Assembly (NCBI RefSeq): GCF_051014445.1
Contig: NW_027488368.1
Location: forward strand, 27,812,001-27,876,000
Origin: Colletes latitarsis
Taxonomy: Eukaryota > Arthropoda > Insecta > Hymenoptera > Colletidae
Direction of reading: 5' to 3'
Length of the DNA stretch: 64,000 nucleotides
Within the stretch, counting starts at the first letter, position 1, and every line of letters begins with the position of its first letter. The notes under the pieces were generated by a model. The model worked only from the letters and a program-made list of their open reading frames with translations. It searched no databases and had not been told where the DNA came from. The position numbers were made by a program, and so were the translations under genes. Below, in pieces: positions 1-10,332 of the stretch.

Positions 1-560
1 CCCACGACTGGAAGGGAAGCAACGATTGCTGCAGCCGGCCCCTCAAGGCAGGCATTTAGAAAATACAATCGTTGGATGTCTCCCAACGCAGCATTGTTAA
101 TTACCCCGGCGGTAAACAGATCCTCAAAGTGTTCCCACTCTCGAGGATCACCTCCGAATTTGGGTATTCGCTGCTTGGGGAGCTCGATCGGTACGTTGCA
201 TGGTTCGACCGACACCGCTGGTCTTTTGTCACTGGTGAGTCGGTCGATTTCCGTGCTTACGAGATCCATGTATTCGTGGAAATCGTTTTCGGCGGCTACG
301 ATAATATTCTGTTTAAAGAAATCGTAGTTTTGTCTTTGCGCCGGCTTTAAGAGCTTGCGCACGGCCGTATACCGATCGTTTAACTCCTTCCATTGTGTTT
401 TGGCAAAATCGAGCTTTTCCTCGAGAAGTCTCACCGAGTAATTCGCTCTGCCAGTTTTTCTCAGGTTAGTACCCAATTTGCTTAGGCGGTAGGTGATTTC
501 GCACATGGTCTCTATGTGCTCATCAGCTTCCGTCCACATGGTTTCTTTAGCCACGGCCAT
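1..560 (-). CDS. Partial BEL/Pao Gag (DUF1759-type), runs off the window
   Basis: An open frame of about 186 codons starts at the ATG whose complement is at 558-560 and has no stop before the edge. The N-terminal part is charged and probably helical. Around residues 125-180 is the signature of BEL/Pao Gag proteins: a Pro-Lys-Phe-Gly-Gly-Asp-Pro-Arg-Glu-Trp segment, an aromatic-rich stretch, then a Leu-X-Gly-X-Ala-Ala segment. Gag packages element RNA into cytoplasmic particles. The ATG is the first after the primer site, leaving a leader of about 105 bases. Nothing in the visible part is broken. The family call rests on motif recognition, not a search. Confidence 0.8.
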   Translation of the reverse strand, partial: MAVAKETMWTEADEHIETMCEITYRLSKLGTNLRKTGRANYSVRLLEEKLDFAKTQWKELNDRYTAVRKLLKPAQRQNYDFFKQNIIVAAENDFHEYMDLVSTEIDRLTSDKRPAVSVEPCNVPIELPKQRIPKFGGDPREWEHFEDLFTAGVINNAALGDIQRLYFLNACLEGPAAAIVASLPVV

Positions 561-666
561 TGTTGGGTTTTATCGAGAATTAATCAGCTCGAACTAACCT
601 CTCACGTGGATATTCGACACGTGTGATTTACTGTACCTTTCCCAATTCCTCTCAACCTCGTGTTAA

Positions 667-684
667 ATCCGGCTCAAGGACCTT
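667..684 (-). promoter_or_regulatory. Primer binding site, tRNA-Tyr-like
   Basis: Read on the minus strand, GGTCCTTGAGCCGGA follows directly after the LTR end. It matches the complement of the 3' end of eukaryotic tRNA-Tyr (TCCGGCTCGAAGGACCA), with one base missing. The two other BEL/Pao elements in the window have near-exact tRNA-Tyr sites, which supports the reading. Confidence 0.65.
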
Positions 685-2349
685 TGTTAAAATAGGTACG
701 AGTTCGTGCAAAGGTTATGATAAAACCTTGTCTCGTACCCTTTAACGAAGTATGGTCCGGATTACGAGGGATTGGAAATATGGGGGAAAGTGAGCGTACA
801 ATTGATAATTTTCTTTCGCCTAGTCCAATGGACTAGGCCATTTACTTAGGTTGAAAAAACAAGAACTTAAAGATTTAATAAATGCAACAGAAAATTAACG
901 AGAAATTAGCTAAAATGGTGTTGGGCTGAGCCGGCTTGCCCTTACGGCTCTCGCCTCGGTCTTCTGTAACAAAAGAGACCGAAAACCAGCTATTAATAAA
1001 GGACAACGCTCGTCGCGTCGTCGGACTCGCTTTAATCCACACGCTCCTTCTTCCGTTTACGGTAAACAGGAGCGGGATTCTTACACAGCGATACACAACT
1101 GTGCTAGTGGACTGTATTATTATTTCAACGTTTCAGATTTTGGAAACGTTGAATTGCAGATGGGGAAGACGAGATTCTAATCTCGATCTTCCTACTGCTG
1201 CAGGTTTGGGTTTTGCGGGAGAGGACAACAGGTGGAGGTTGTAAGGCTCCAAGGGTTGTCAACTCCGCGGTCCCTCGCCGTTCCCTGGTCCGTACGGGAC
1301 CGGTGTGATGCAGAGCCTTAACTGCGCAGAAGCGACTGATTATTAAGGTTCTAACACCACGGTGCCCTTTGAACGTAGTTCTACGTCGAGTGTCCGTACC
1401 CACTGACGATCTGGAACCCACGCTAGAGCAGGTCGAAACTAGCCGAGATATTTACCCAGGGAATGCCAATAAGGCCCCTATCGGGTGTTATCCCAAACTT
1501 TTGATTCGACCCTGGAAAACGACGAACCCAACCCAGGGATTTTGCAACGAAGGCTCCCTGTAGGTTGGGGTTCTGAACCGTGCAATCGCCAAACAGAGAA
1601 TCAAGAAATTCTCTCGGTTCTCAAACACGACCACTGATTTCAGCAATACGTGTTTGTCCGTCACAACGGTGGCGATAATCAAGCACTGTTTAAGTGCAAT
1701 CTGATTATATTCAGCCACCGATGGCGGGTTGTGAAAATTACTCAAATTATCGAGAAAATTTTCCCGTTCCTATGGTTAAGTTACCGCGGAAATCGAGATA
1801 TTCTCACGAAACCGTAGGGTACGAAATTCGACTTGACGTGATTCTTTCGAATCCGCAGCAGTCTCTGTCTTGTACCGTTTCGGTTAAGTGGATCCACGAT
1901 CGTATTAGACGAATCTAATTAATCGTATGTATCGATTCCGACAGATTGACGAGGTCGGCTCAGGAGATCCGCACTCGTCGAGAACCAGATAGCAAGTGTT
2001 CCCGAGACATACCTGCTTAACCGTGGCCACGAGGGAGGGGAAATTTTCATCTCATGGCGCTGTCTGGTTTAAGCTGTCTGTCTCTTACTAATTTTGTATC
2101 CTCTCTGTAATTTTGGCGTATTAACACGTGTTCTCAGGGAACCGTTACTAGGCCGATCGCGTGATTTGTATCGAAAGTAAGTTTGTAGTTTTTCTACACG
2201 GTATTGCTCGAAACATATTACGCCGCAGAGAAGGCTCTGGAATGTCGCGTAAACTGAGAATACCGTATAAGAAACTTTCTGCTTTTTCTATCGATCACGC
2301 GACGGTTTAACCGACTTTTCAAACAACGAATTAACGCGTTATTTAAACA
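685..2349 (-). repeat. 5' LTR of the left-edge BEL element (1665 bp)
   Basis: The LTR is bounded by TGTTTAAAT (sense start, at 2349) and TTTTAACA (sense end, at 685). It contains the hairpin motif GGAGCCTTACAACCTCC in sense orientation (1234-1250) and, about 116 bases downstream, ATACAGTCCACT (1106-1117); both recur in four other LTRs here. A segment at 1455-1500 (around AAGGCCCCTAT) and one at 1638-1668 (around CACGACC and CAATACGTG) match the truncated LTR at 42761-45188. No long ORF is plausible in it; short open frames are chance. Confidence 0.8.
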
Positions 2350-3222
2350 ATATACATTAAACATACGATAAGATTTCGACATGGAGCGTCATATTTCTTA
2401 TCGGAATTCAAAGCTGCATAATCTAATTTATTTTCCAGAGGTGTACTTACAGGTTTACATTCAGACATTTTGAATTTACTTAAAACTGTTCGGATATATG
2501 CACTTTGATCCATTGATATTTTATCTACACTTCTCTCGATTTTTATTCCCAAGAAAAGTTTAATATGTTTTAGATCTACCATGCTAAATCTATTCATTAA
2601 ATAATTTTTGAAGTTATCCATTTCTTCAATATTAGCAGTAGCGATTACCAGATCATCTACATAAAGTACCACATATATATTTTTCAATATATATCCTTTA
2701 TCTAAAATGTAAATACATCTATCAACAGATGAATTTTGAAAACCTTTACTTTTAAGAGTTTGTTCAAATACTTCAAACCAGCATCTTGCTGCTTGTTTTA
2801 ACCCGTAAATGGCTTTATTTAATTTACAAACTTGGTTTTCTTTGTTATCAATTCCTTCAGGAACTTTCATATAAATTTCCTCTTTCAATATACCGTTCAG
2901 AAAAGCAGTTTTCACGTCCATATGATGAACTAACAAATTATACTGATTGGAAAATGCTATTAAAAATCTAAAACTTGCTATTCTTGCTACCGGTGCAAAT
3001 GTTTCATCATAATCAATTAAATATTGTTGACTGAAACCTCTCGCAACAAGGCGAGCTTTATATTTTAATGGGGTTCCAAATTCATCGTTTTTAATTGTAA
3101 ATACCCATTTACAGTCTACAATATTTTTCTTTTCGGGTCTTGGCACTAAATTCCATGTTTCATTAACTATGAAAGAATTAATTTCGTCTTTAATTACCTG
3201 TTCCCACCAAATTCTATCGTCC
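2350..3222 (-). pseudogene. Copia reverse transcriptase, truncated
   Basis: The frame shows the Copia RT series: a Trp-Lys-Trp-Val-like opening (CKWVFTIK), KARLVARGF, then YDETFAPVARI, DVKTAFLNG, AIYGLKQAARCWF, and the catalytic LYVDDL. It would copy element RNA into DNA in virus-like particles. Upstream the frame runs straight into the Pao element inserted at 3223-3227 (TSD CTATT); its N-terminal partner is at 10333-12280. Downstream it ends where the BEL LTR begins, soon after the region following YVDD, so the connection and RNase H domains are missing. The reading frame itself has no internal stop. Confidence 0.9.
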
Positions 3223-3227
3223 CTATT

Positions 3228-3571
3228 TGTTTCGGCTCGGTCTATATTGAATAAACCAATTCGCAGTGTGGATAGGATAGATTGGCCCACGGAACTGTGG
3301 ATATTTCGGCTAATGAACTTTATTCTCCCTTCGCGTCTTATTCTTATAAAGCCTGACGAGCTCACTGTTAACAGGGTTACTTCTGTATGAATCGATTATC
3401 AGTTACAGACTAACTGTGCGAAGCGAGCGGTTAAATTTTGTATTCGCCGGCCGAGTATGAAAAACTATCCGGCGAGACTCGGGCGTGTTCGCGTAACGGC
3501 AATAACATCAAGCCTTGTTGACGAGCTGCCAGCGGTTACGCCAAGGCGCTTTGAATATATGATATTGAACA
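3228..3571 (-). repeat. 3' LTR of the Pao element
   Basis: In sense orientation it starts TGTTCAATATC and ends GAGCCGAAACA. It is identical to 9984-10327 except at three positions that I can see. Bases 3572-3861 between it and the pol stop are 3' non-coding; a purine-rich stretch just inside the LTR is the probable plus-strand primer. I see no gene in those 290 bases. Confidence 0.95.
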
Positions 3572-3864
3572 TACCGTCCGCCTCGCATTCGAAAGAAGCG
3601 AAACGGTGTATATAAGTTCGCAACAGAAAAAAAACTAAAGAAATTCACTCACTGATTCGCAAACATTAGGAGCGCTGATCGATCAAATGTGGCATACATT
3701 TTATAGGCGCATCGAAGGAACAAGAATAGAATAATTAACAATAACTTAATATTATGACTTAATGCCTAACGGAATTTATAAGCAAGTAATACATAATGAG
3801 CTTGAAACAACGCATTAACTTATAGACAATCACACACAGGGAAGTTAATGTATGTATGATCTAA

Positions 3865-5491
3865 TTATTTCGCAGCGTTTAGATCACTCTCATTCAAAAC
3901 TGGAATAGGTAGCGGGCAGATCTGCGTTACAGGTCGCTTCAATTCGCCGTCTACCGTGCGTACGGTGACGACACGAACCCTTTGGTCCGAACCAGGGTGT
4001 AATCGAGTGATACGCGCGAGTTGCCATTTAGATGGCGGAAGGGAACTATCTTTTAAAATGACGAGATCATTTAAACGCAAGTTAGCGCAGTCCTGTTGCC
4101 ACTTTCGACGTTGATGTAACGAGTGGAGATAATCTGCTGACCAGGAACGCCAGATCTACTCGGTTATTCTTCGGACGTGTTGCCATCGATCGAGCCTATT
4201 CGGATTAATATCTAGCGTAGATTCCTCTGGAACCGCTACAATAGGTCGACCAATAATAAAGTGACCGGGAGTCAGTGCGAATAGGTCGGTTGGATCGTCG
4301 GTGAGAGCGTATATCGGGCGTGAGTTCAAACACGCCTCGATTTGGCACAATACGGTTGAGAACTCGATTTGAGACAAAGTATGAGCTCCCACTGCTCGCT
4401 TCAGGTGATACTTAACACTTTTTACTCCCGCCTCCCAGAGTCCACCAAAATGCGGAGCGGAAGGGGGGATAAACTTCCACGTGACTCCGTCAGTCGCCAA
4501 CGAACTCTTGAGAGTTGCATCTGCGATTAAAGCATGAAAAGTTCGTTGTAATTCACGATCGGCACCTCGGAAATTTGTACCGTTATCGGAATACAAGAAC
4601 GTGGGAAGCCCACGGCGACTGGCGAATCTTTTCAAAGCGGCTAAAAACGCAGAAGTGGAGCTGTTCTCGACAAATTCGAGATGCACTGCTTTGGTGGTAA
4701 GACATATGAATACCGCAATATAATATTTTCTGGTACGCTGACCTCTACCAACGATAGGAAGCACATTAATTGGGGCCGGCATAGTCAAGACCGGTATGTG
4801 AAAACGGAGCAGAGGGTTTGACTCGAACGTCTGGAAGGGCTCCCATCAGCTGAGTAGCCGATTGAGCTTTCTGGCGAACACAAGTTACGCAATGATGTAT
4901 ATACCCACGAACTAAGGATCTTGCCGATATTATCCAATATTGCTGCCGGAGAACTCGGAGGGTCAATTGGACGCCTCCGTGAAGAGTGCGCTTGTGCACA
5001 TGGTCGATTAGAAGTTCGGACACGCGATGCTTCGGCAATACAATGGGGTGCTTTTCGTCATAGCTCAGGGCCGAGTGCTCGAGCCGCCCGCCAAGCCGAA
5101 TTAATGAGTCTTTCCCGATGACCGGGTGTAATGAAATAAGCGAACTAGATTTTGGAAGCGGCACCTTGTTCTTTAGCAATTTAAGTTCGGCGTTAAAGTA
5201 ATTCTTTTGGACATAGGACATCCAAAAGAGAGAAGCGGCGCGTATTTCGTCGACAGTCAGCGTCCGTGAATTCGGGGATAGCGGAACTAGTTTTTTACGC
5301 GTTCTTTGAGTAAATCTTAATATGTACGCTGTAACTCGACGGAGTCGAGTCCAGCTCGAGTATTGAGAAGGAAGGTCCCATTCTACAAGCGAAGACGCGT
5401 GGTGCACGTATGATTTGTGAGATTCAGATAACGCGATCTCACGCGTGTTCTGTCCGCCTGAATTAGAACGGTTATGGTCCGGCCAGAACAC
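3865..5491 (-). pseudogene. Pao integrase and C-terminal domain, broken
   Basis: In sense order: an H2C2 zinc-binding region (His and Cys spaced across HVHKRTLHGG to HCVTCVRQKA, about 4850-4960), then the integrase core with GLDYAGP, LYSDNGTNFRG and a later Glu (ESTL region), then a basic C-terminal module near 3865-4080 (LNDLVILKDSSLPPSKWQL) that is characteristic of Pao-family integrases (DUF5641). Two breaks are visible: a single-base frameshift near 4785, where two frames overlap, and an in-frame TAG near 4154 before the C-terminal module. The enzyme would join element DNA to chromosomes; this copy cannot. Confidence 0.88.
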
Positions 5492-5518
5492 GGACGGACG
5501 GGACAGCCAGTCCGGTCC

Positions 5519-6252
5519 GGATCACCACAGGTTATGAACTGCAAGTTCGGAAGCGCAGATGCCGCGTGATGCGCAATCAGCTGGATTATCTTGAGATCTT
5601 ACATGTTTCCACGTCATTTGTGGAAGGCGAGTCGGAACGTCGGACACGCGATTAGCAACGAATGTATTCCACGTAGACGGATGTTGTTTTAGCCACGCCA
5701 GAACTACTGTAGAATCGATCCATCCGTAGACGCGGGGAGTTTGAAACTTTAAGGAGGACAAATTCCACTCGAGCAGTCGCGTTAACAATACGACCGCGTT
5801 GAATTCCAAGCGCGGAATGCTTACAGTTTTGAGCGGAGATACTTTACTTTTTGCTGTCAGCAATGTAACTTGAGCTTCGGATAGAGAGTGAAGGACTCTT
5901 AAATAAACCACGGCAGCATAGGCTCGATGTGACGCATCGGCAAATCCGTGTAATTCTATCGCGACATTATTGTTTCGCGCGCCGGTCCAGCGAGGTATTC
6001 TCACTTCACTCAATTGTGATAAATGTTCGCAATACTCGTGCCATTTTTTACAAAGGTCGACAGGAATTTCTTCGTCCCAATCTTTCTTTAGGAGCCAGAG
6101 CTCTTGAAGCATTAATTTTGCCACAATAATCACGGGGGAGGCCCATCCTAATGGATCGAATATCTTTGAAACGATCGAGAGTATGCTTCTTTTAGTACCT
6201 TTCGCGGGTAAACAAGAGTCGATGCGAAATCGGAAAGTATCTTCGGAAGGGT
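5519..6252 (-). pseudogene. Pao RT C-terminus and RNase H
   Basis: The frame resumes immediately after the R1 insertion and continues Pao pol. It holds IFDPLGWASPV, a marker just after the RT palm in this family, then HGFADASHRAYAAVVYLR, with the first catalytic Asp of the RNase H fold, and further acidic positions (YGWIDSTVVLAWL; RSQDNPADCASRG). It ends at an in-frame TGA at about 5519-5521, after which the same frame continues toward integrase. It would degrade RNA in RNA:DNA hybrids during reverse transcription. Confidence 0.85.
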
Positions 6253-6733
6253 CGGACCGGTTGGGGGTAGGAGAGCCTCCCCCTACCGGTCCGACGCAAG
6301 GGGAGGCACCCTCGGCGGTCTGGTGCGGCCATGAACGCCCGGCCGCCGAGGGGTGGAAACGGGGTCGCGGGCGGTTGCGAGTTGGGGCTCGCAGCCGCTA
6401 CTAAACGCGGCCCCGGGACGGATAGCAGCGGGATGGAGTGGCCCCGTCCCGCCGCTATGAGGCAGTGTGTCTACTGGGGGGAACGATTGTCCCCCCGGGG
6501 GATGGGCGCGGAAGCGCGGGCACGGGGAGGATACCGGAAGAATGCTTCGAGCGATTCCCGGTATCCTCCCAAAGCGTGCCGAAGGGTCACCGTGGGGTTT
6601 TTAGTGGGTAGGTCCCGCGCCTGTCGTTGTACGGGCGCGGGGAATCCCACACACCCCTCCCACCTCTCCCCAAGGAGGTGGGAGGGAGTCTTTCGAAGAT
6701 TTTCCCCACGACAAAAAAAAAAAAAAAAAAAAA
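6253..6733 (+). mobile_element. R1-clade 3'-end fragment inserted in Pao pol
   Basis: The last roughly 460 bases of the R1 family (3' UTR only) plus a 21-base A-run at 6713-6733. It is flanked by a target duplication of up to 19 bp, AAAGTATCTTCGGAAGGGT (6234-6252 and 6732-6750), so it arose by target-primed insertion. It begins at the base of a strong hairpin in the R1 3' UTR. It splits the Pao reverse-transcriptase gene a little downstream of YVDD. Confidence 0.95.
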
Positions 6734-6751
6734 GTATCTTCGGAAGGGTTC

Positions 6752-9621
6752 CATGCAACACCGAGAACTTCCTGAGACTCATCCTCACCGAGCGGATGGT
6801 CGGAAGTTGTTTCGCGATCTGAAGGAAGAATGTTTTCTAACAGTTCAGCCGCGTTGACGGTCCACTTGCAAAGTTGAAACCCCCCTCGACTCAGGAGTTC
6901 GATTAATTGTCTACGAATTTCGCGGAGCGTATGAATATCGTCCGCACCAAAAATAGCGTCATCGACATAAATTGAATCTTGCACAACAGAAGTAGCGGCG
7001 GGAAGGTATGTGCCTTCGTCGAGAGCTAATTGATCTAAGACTTTAATGGCAAGATATGGCGCGGAGGCGAGACCATATGTCACGGTAAGTAATCGGTACG
7101 AAGAAATAGGCTGATTTTCGCACGGTCGCCATAACATTCTCTGATAGTCGGCATCCGCTGGATTGATTAGGATTTGTCTGAACATCTTTGCGATGTCCGC
7201 AGTGTATACGTAACGAAATAGCCGCCAGCGTAGAATAATAGCTGCTAAATCTCGCTGCAGTTTTGGACCTATCATAAGGTAGTCGTTTAACGATTTTCCG
7301 GAATTAGTTTTAGCGGACGCGTTGAATACGACTCTAAGCTTAGTCGTGCTACTGGACGGTCGCACTACAGGGTGATGAGGAATGTAGTATATGGATGAGA
7401 TGTTCGAGGCTTGTTCTTCAATTTGTTCCATGTGACCCATGGAAAGGTATTCCGATAAAAAATCGTGATACTGAGACTTGAGATCCGGCTGTTTGAGCAA
7501 CCGTTGCTCTAATTTAGCGTAAAAACGGGAAGCAACTTCCCGAGATCCTTCGAAATCGAATGGAGGTTTACTCTTAAATGGGAGCCGAACGATATATCGT
7601 CCTTGAGATGATCGAGTATGAGTATCGTGAAAAAAACGCTCACATTTTTCGTCTTCTTCGGAAATCGAGGATCTTGCAGGGATTTCCTCGAGTTCCCAAA
7701 ATCGACGCAACGAATAATCTAATTCTTCAGCAGATACGCAATTGACAAGAGAGGCTGATTCCTGACGGGAGTCACGCGATCCAATTGGTCCGGAAATAAT
7801 CCATCCTAGGGCAGTGAGCTGAGCAGTGGGAGTACCGATTGGACCTTGACGAAGGTCGTTCAGTAAAAGCGATCCGTTCAAATCAGCACCGATTAAGACG
7901 TGAATCGGGTGACTGCTTAACGGGTTCGGATCTGCCAACGGCAAATCCCGTAAATGCGGCCAAGATTGCAAGTCAAGGCGCGCTCTTGAGCCAGCGTAAG
8001 AAGTGATGCGTTGATAAACGTGCGCTGACAGCGGAAAGGATACTTTAGCATTATGGCAAGATTCTAACTGTACGAGTACGCATGATTTTGATACTCCACT
8101 ATATTGTTCCCCGAAGCATTGAATCTGAAGCCTCGCCCGATATCTTTTTGTATGCATCAACTGACAAACCGATTCAGAAATGAAGCTAAAGGAAGATCCT
8201 TGATCTAGCAACGCGCGGAGTTTGAAGGCACGACCTTCAGCTGTACGGAGCACAATCGACGCGGTAGCTAACAGTGTATTTGGAGAGGTGAATTTGGACG
8301 AGGAGACGGTCTGCACTGACGCCGGAAACTCTTTGTTTGTATCGTCGGATGCATTCGCTTTGTCGACGGAATCATTTACCGATATGTTGCAAGTCGTTTT
8401 GTTGAGAGAGGTAGCGGCTCGATGTAAAAGTGAGTGATGCGTTCGCTTACACAGAAAGCATCGACCAGTACTTTTGCACTCGGAAGTAAGGTGACCGGAG
8501 CGTAAGCAATTAAAACAAAGTCTATTTTGTTTCACAAATGAAACACGCTGATCCAGAGACTTAGCTTTAAATCGTTCGCACTTAAAGAGCATATGATTAC
8601 CGGCACAGTCAACACATTTAACAACCGAGACGTTATTAACGCTTGATCGATTCCTCGGTGCGTCGAAAACGACTTTGTTTTTGTACGACGGGCCGTCGTT
8701 GGCGGCGAGATAGTCGGTGAGACCGCGTATGCGAAGAGTCATGAACTCGTTAATTTCTTTATATGTGGGATACTTTTTAGAACTGCCACGATGCAAATTC
8801 CACTCGTCGCGGGTGCGTTTCGAAAATTTTTGCGCAATCAAATACACTAAAAGATCGTCCCACGAATCAACAGCGCGGTTAAGGTTTTTTAACGCGGTAA
8901 GGGTGGAAGTGACTGTATCCCGTAAACGCTTGAGCTCTGTCGCAAGCTCGGTCTTCATCGGCGGCAAACTAATAAATTTATGAATGTGCGAGTTAATGAG
9001 AGCAGTCTCATCTTCGTATTCGTCGACGAGCAATTTCCATGCAGCTACGTAACTTTCGTCGGACATGCTTATATTATCTATTAAGAGTGCCGCGTCACCG
9101 GTTACATTAGTTTTCAAATAATGTAGTTTTTGAATGTTTGAGAGCGACTTGTTTGCGTCGACGAGCGATTCGAATAAACCACGGAAGTTTCCCCATTGAT
9201 TGAAATCTCCGGAAAACTTCGGAAGCGAAAGACGCGGTAATTGCGATGATGCGGAGGCAACAGAATCGTGACAAATAGAAACGTTACTTTGCTCAGACTG
9301 GGGTTTTCCACCGACGTCCAGCTGGGCAATGGCGTCGCTGAGAAAGTCCGAAGCGTCGAAGTAGGCGTCCTCCGCGTAGAGAAAAGTGTTGTCCTTGAAG
9401 TAGGAGATGCCCTTCTGGTCCTCCGCTTTGGTAGACTGTAGTATCAACTGGTGGGTTGCACGGCATTCATCCCATAGTTTCTCCAAATTCTCCTTTCGAT
9501 TTTTTGCCCTGGCCAACGAAACTTGAGCCTTCGGAAGTTTCTTATAATTAACGATCACTCGTCGTATCGCGGCAATGGTGGTGATCTGCTGTATAAAAAG
9601 GCTTTCTGCTCTTTCGGCCAT
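6752..9621 (-). pseudogene. Pao Gag-protease-RT polyprotein, N-terminal part
   Basis: Open for about 955 codons until the R1 insertion. Visible domains: DUF1759-type Gag around residues 130-185 (LSLPKFSGDF...); zinc knuckles at about 336-348 (CVDC...C), 369-382 (CFNCLRSGHLTSEC) and 388-400 (a His-ended variant); an aspartic protease at 470-480, with DQGS in place of the common DTGS, as is usual in Pao elements; DUF1758-like sequence to about 610; RT from about 745, with TADIAKMFRQI near 807 and the catalytic YVDD at 885-888. The start ATG is the first after the primer site; about 340 bases of leader lie between. The remainder of pol is at 5519-6252 and 3865-5491. Confidence 0.92.
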
Positions 9622-9963
9622 GATTATAGTTCGAAGTGAGCGCGAGTCGAGTAATTAGCCTCAACGAATCAAACAATTTTTCCGCGAAGATCTCGCTAGA
9701 ATCACACGCACGGGTAGGCGTGGAATGGATAAAGGCACTGTTTTGAAACTTGAGTTTGTTTTTTGTTTTTTGTTTTAACGAAACAGCGCGAAGAGAGCGG
9801 ATTGTAACGGTCCGAACAGGTCTCCGTCCGAGTGGAGAGCGTGGAGCGAAACAAGGTCACGGCAGTTTTCCCGAAACCAATACTCTTAATTTTTAATATG
9901 GCTCACACTGAACTACGTACACGAGCACAACCGAACTTTTACAGACACAGTCACCGCGGTTTA

Positions 9964-9980
9964 TCCAGCTCGAAGGACCA
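9964..9980 (-). promoter_or_regulatory. Pao primer binding site (tRNA-Tyr)
   Basis: On the minus strand TGGTCCTTCGAGCTGGA begins three bases after the 5' LTR end. It pairs with the 3' end of tRNA-Tyr (TCCGGCTCGAAGGACCA) at 16 of 17 positions. It would prime minus-strand DNA synthesis. Confidence 0.85.
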
Positions 9981-9983
9981 TTA

Positions 9984-10327
9984 TGTTTCGGCTCGGTCTA
10001 TATTGAATAAACCAATTCGCAGTGTGGATAGGATAGATTGGCCCACGGAACTGTGGATATTCCGGCTAATGAACTTTATTCTCCCTTCGCGTCTTATTCT
10101 TATAAAGCCTGACGAGCTCACTGTTAACAGGGTTACTTCTGTATGAATCGATTATCAGTTACAGATTAACTGTGCGAAGCGAGCGGTTAAATTTTGTATT
10201 CGCCGGCCGAGTATGAAAAACTATCCGGCGAGACTCGGGTGTGTTCGCGTAACGGCAATAACATCAAGCCTTGTTGACGAGCTGCCAGCGGTTACGCCAA
10301 GGCGCTTTGAATATATGATATTGAACA
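9984..10327 (-). repeat. 5' LTR of the Pao element
   Basis: Partner of the LTR at 3228-3571. In sense orientation it contains a TTTATAAGAATAAG segment that could serve as the TATA region. The sense start is flanked outward by CTATT (10328-10332), the target duplication in Copia coding sequence. The leader from 9622 to 9963 has T-rich homopurine/homopyrimidine patches and no ORF I can support. Confidence 0.93.
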
Positions 10328-10332
10328 CTATT

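Larger units (their letters stand above)
1..2349 (-). mobile_element. BEL/Pao LTR retrotransposon, 5' end only
   Basis: The left edge of the window cuts a minus-strand LTR element. Seen in sense order: a 5' LTR (2349 down to 685), a tRNA-Tyr-like primer site, a short leader, and a gag ORF that is still open at base 1. The LTR begins TGTTTAAAT and ends TTTTAACA, the same termini as the solo LTRs at 12281-13814 and 38619-40507. Its outer end sits inside the reverse-transcriptase gene of a Copia element, so it is younger than the Copia copy. The rest of the element and its other LTR lie outside the window, so the TSD (ATATA would be the right copy, 2350-2354) cannot be confirmed. Confidence 0.85.
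3228..10327 (-). mobile_element. Complete Pao/BEL retrotransposon with LTRs and TSD
   Basis: Two 344-bp LTRs (3228-3571 and 9984-10327) flank gag-protease-RT-RNase H-integrase on the minus strand. The element is bordered by a 5-bp duplication CTATT (3223-3227 and 10328-10332), typical for BEL/Pao, and lies inside the Copia polyprotein gene. By eye the LTRs differ at three positions, so the insertion is fairly young. Yet the coding region has nonsense codons near 5519 and 4154, a frameshift near 4785, and an R1 insertion at 6253-6733, so this copy is dead. Its total length of 7.1 kb includes about 0.5 kb of R1. Confidence 0.95.
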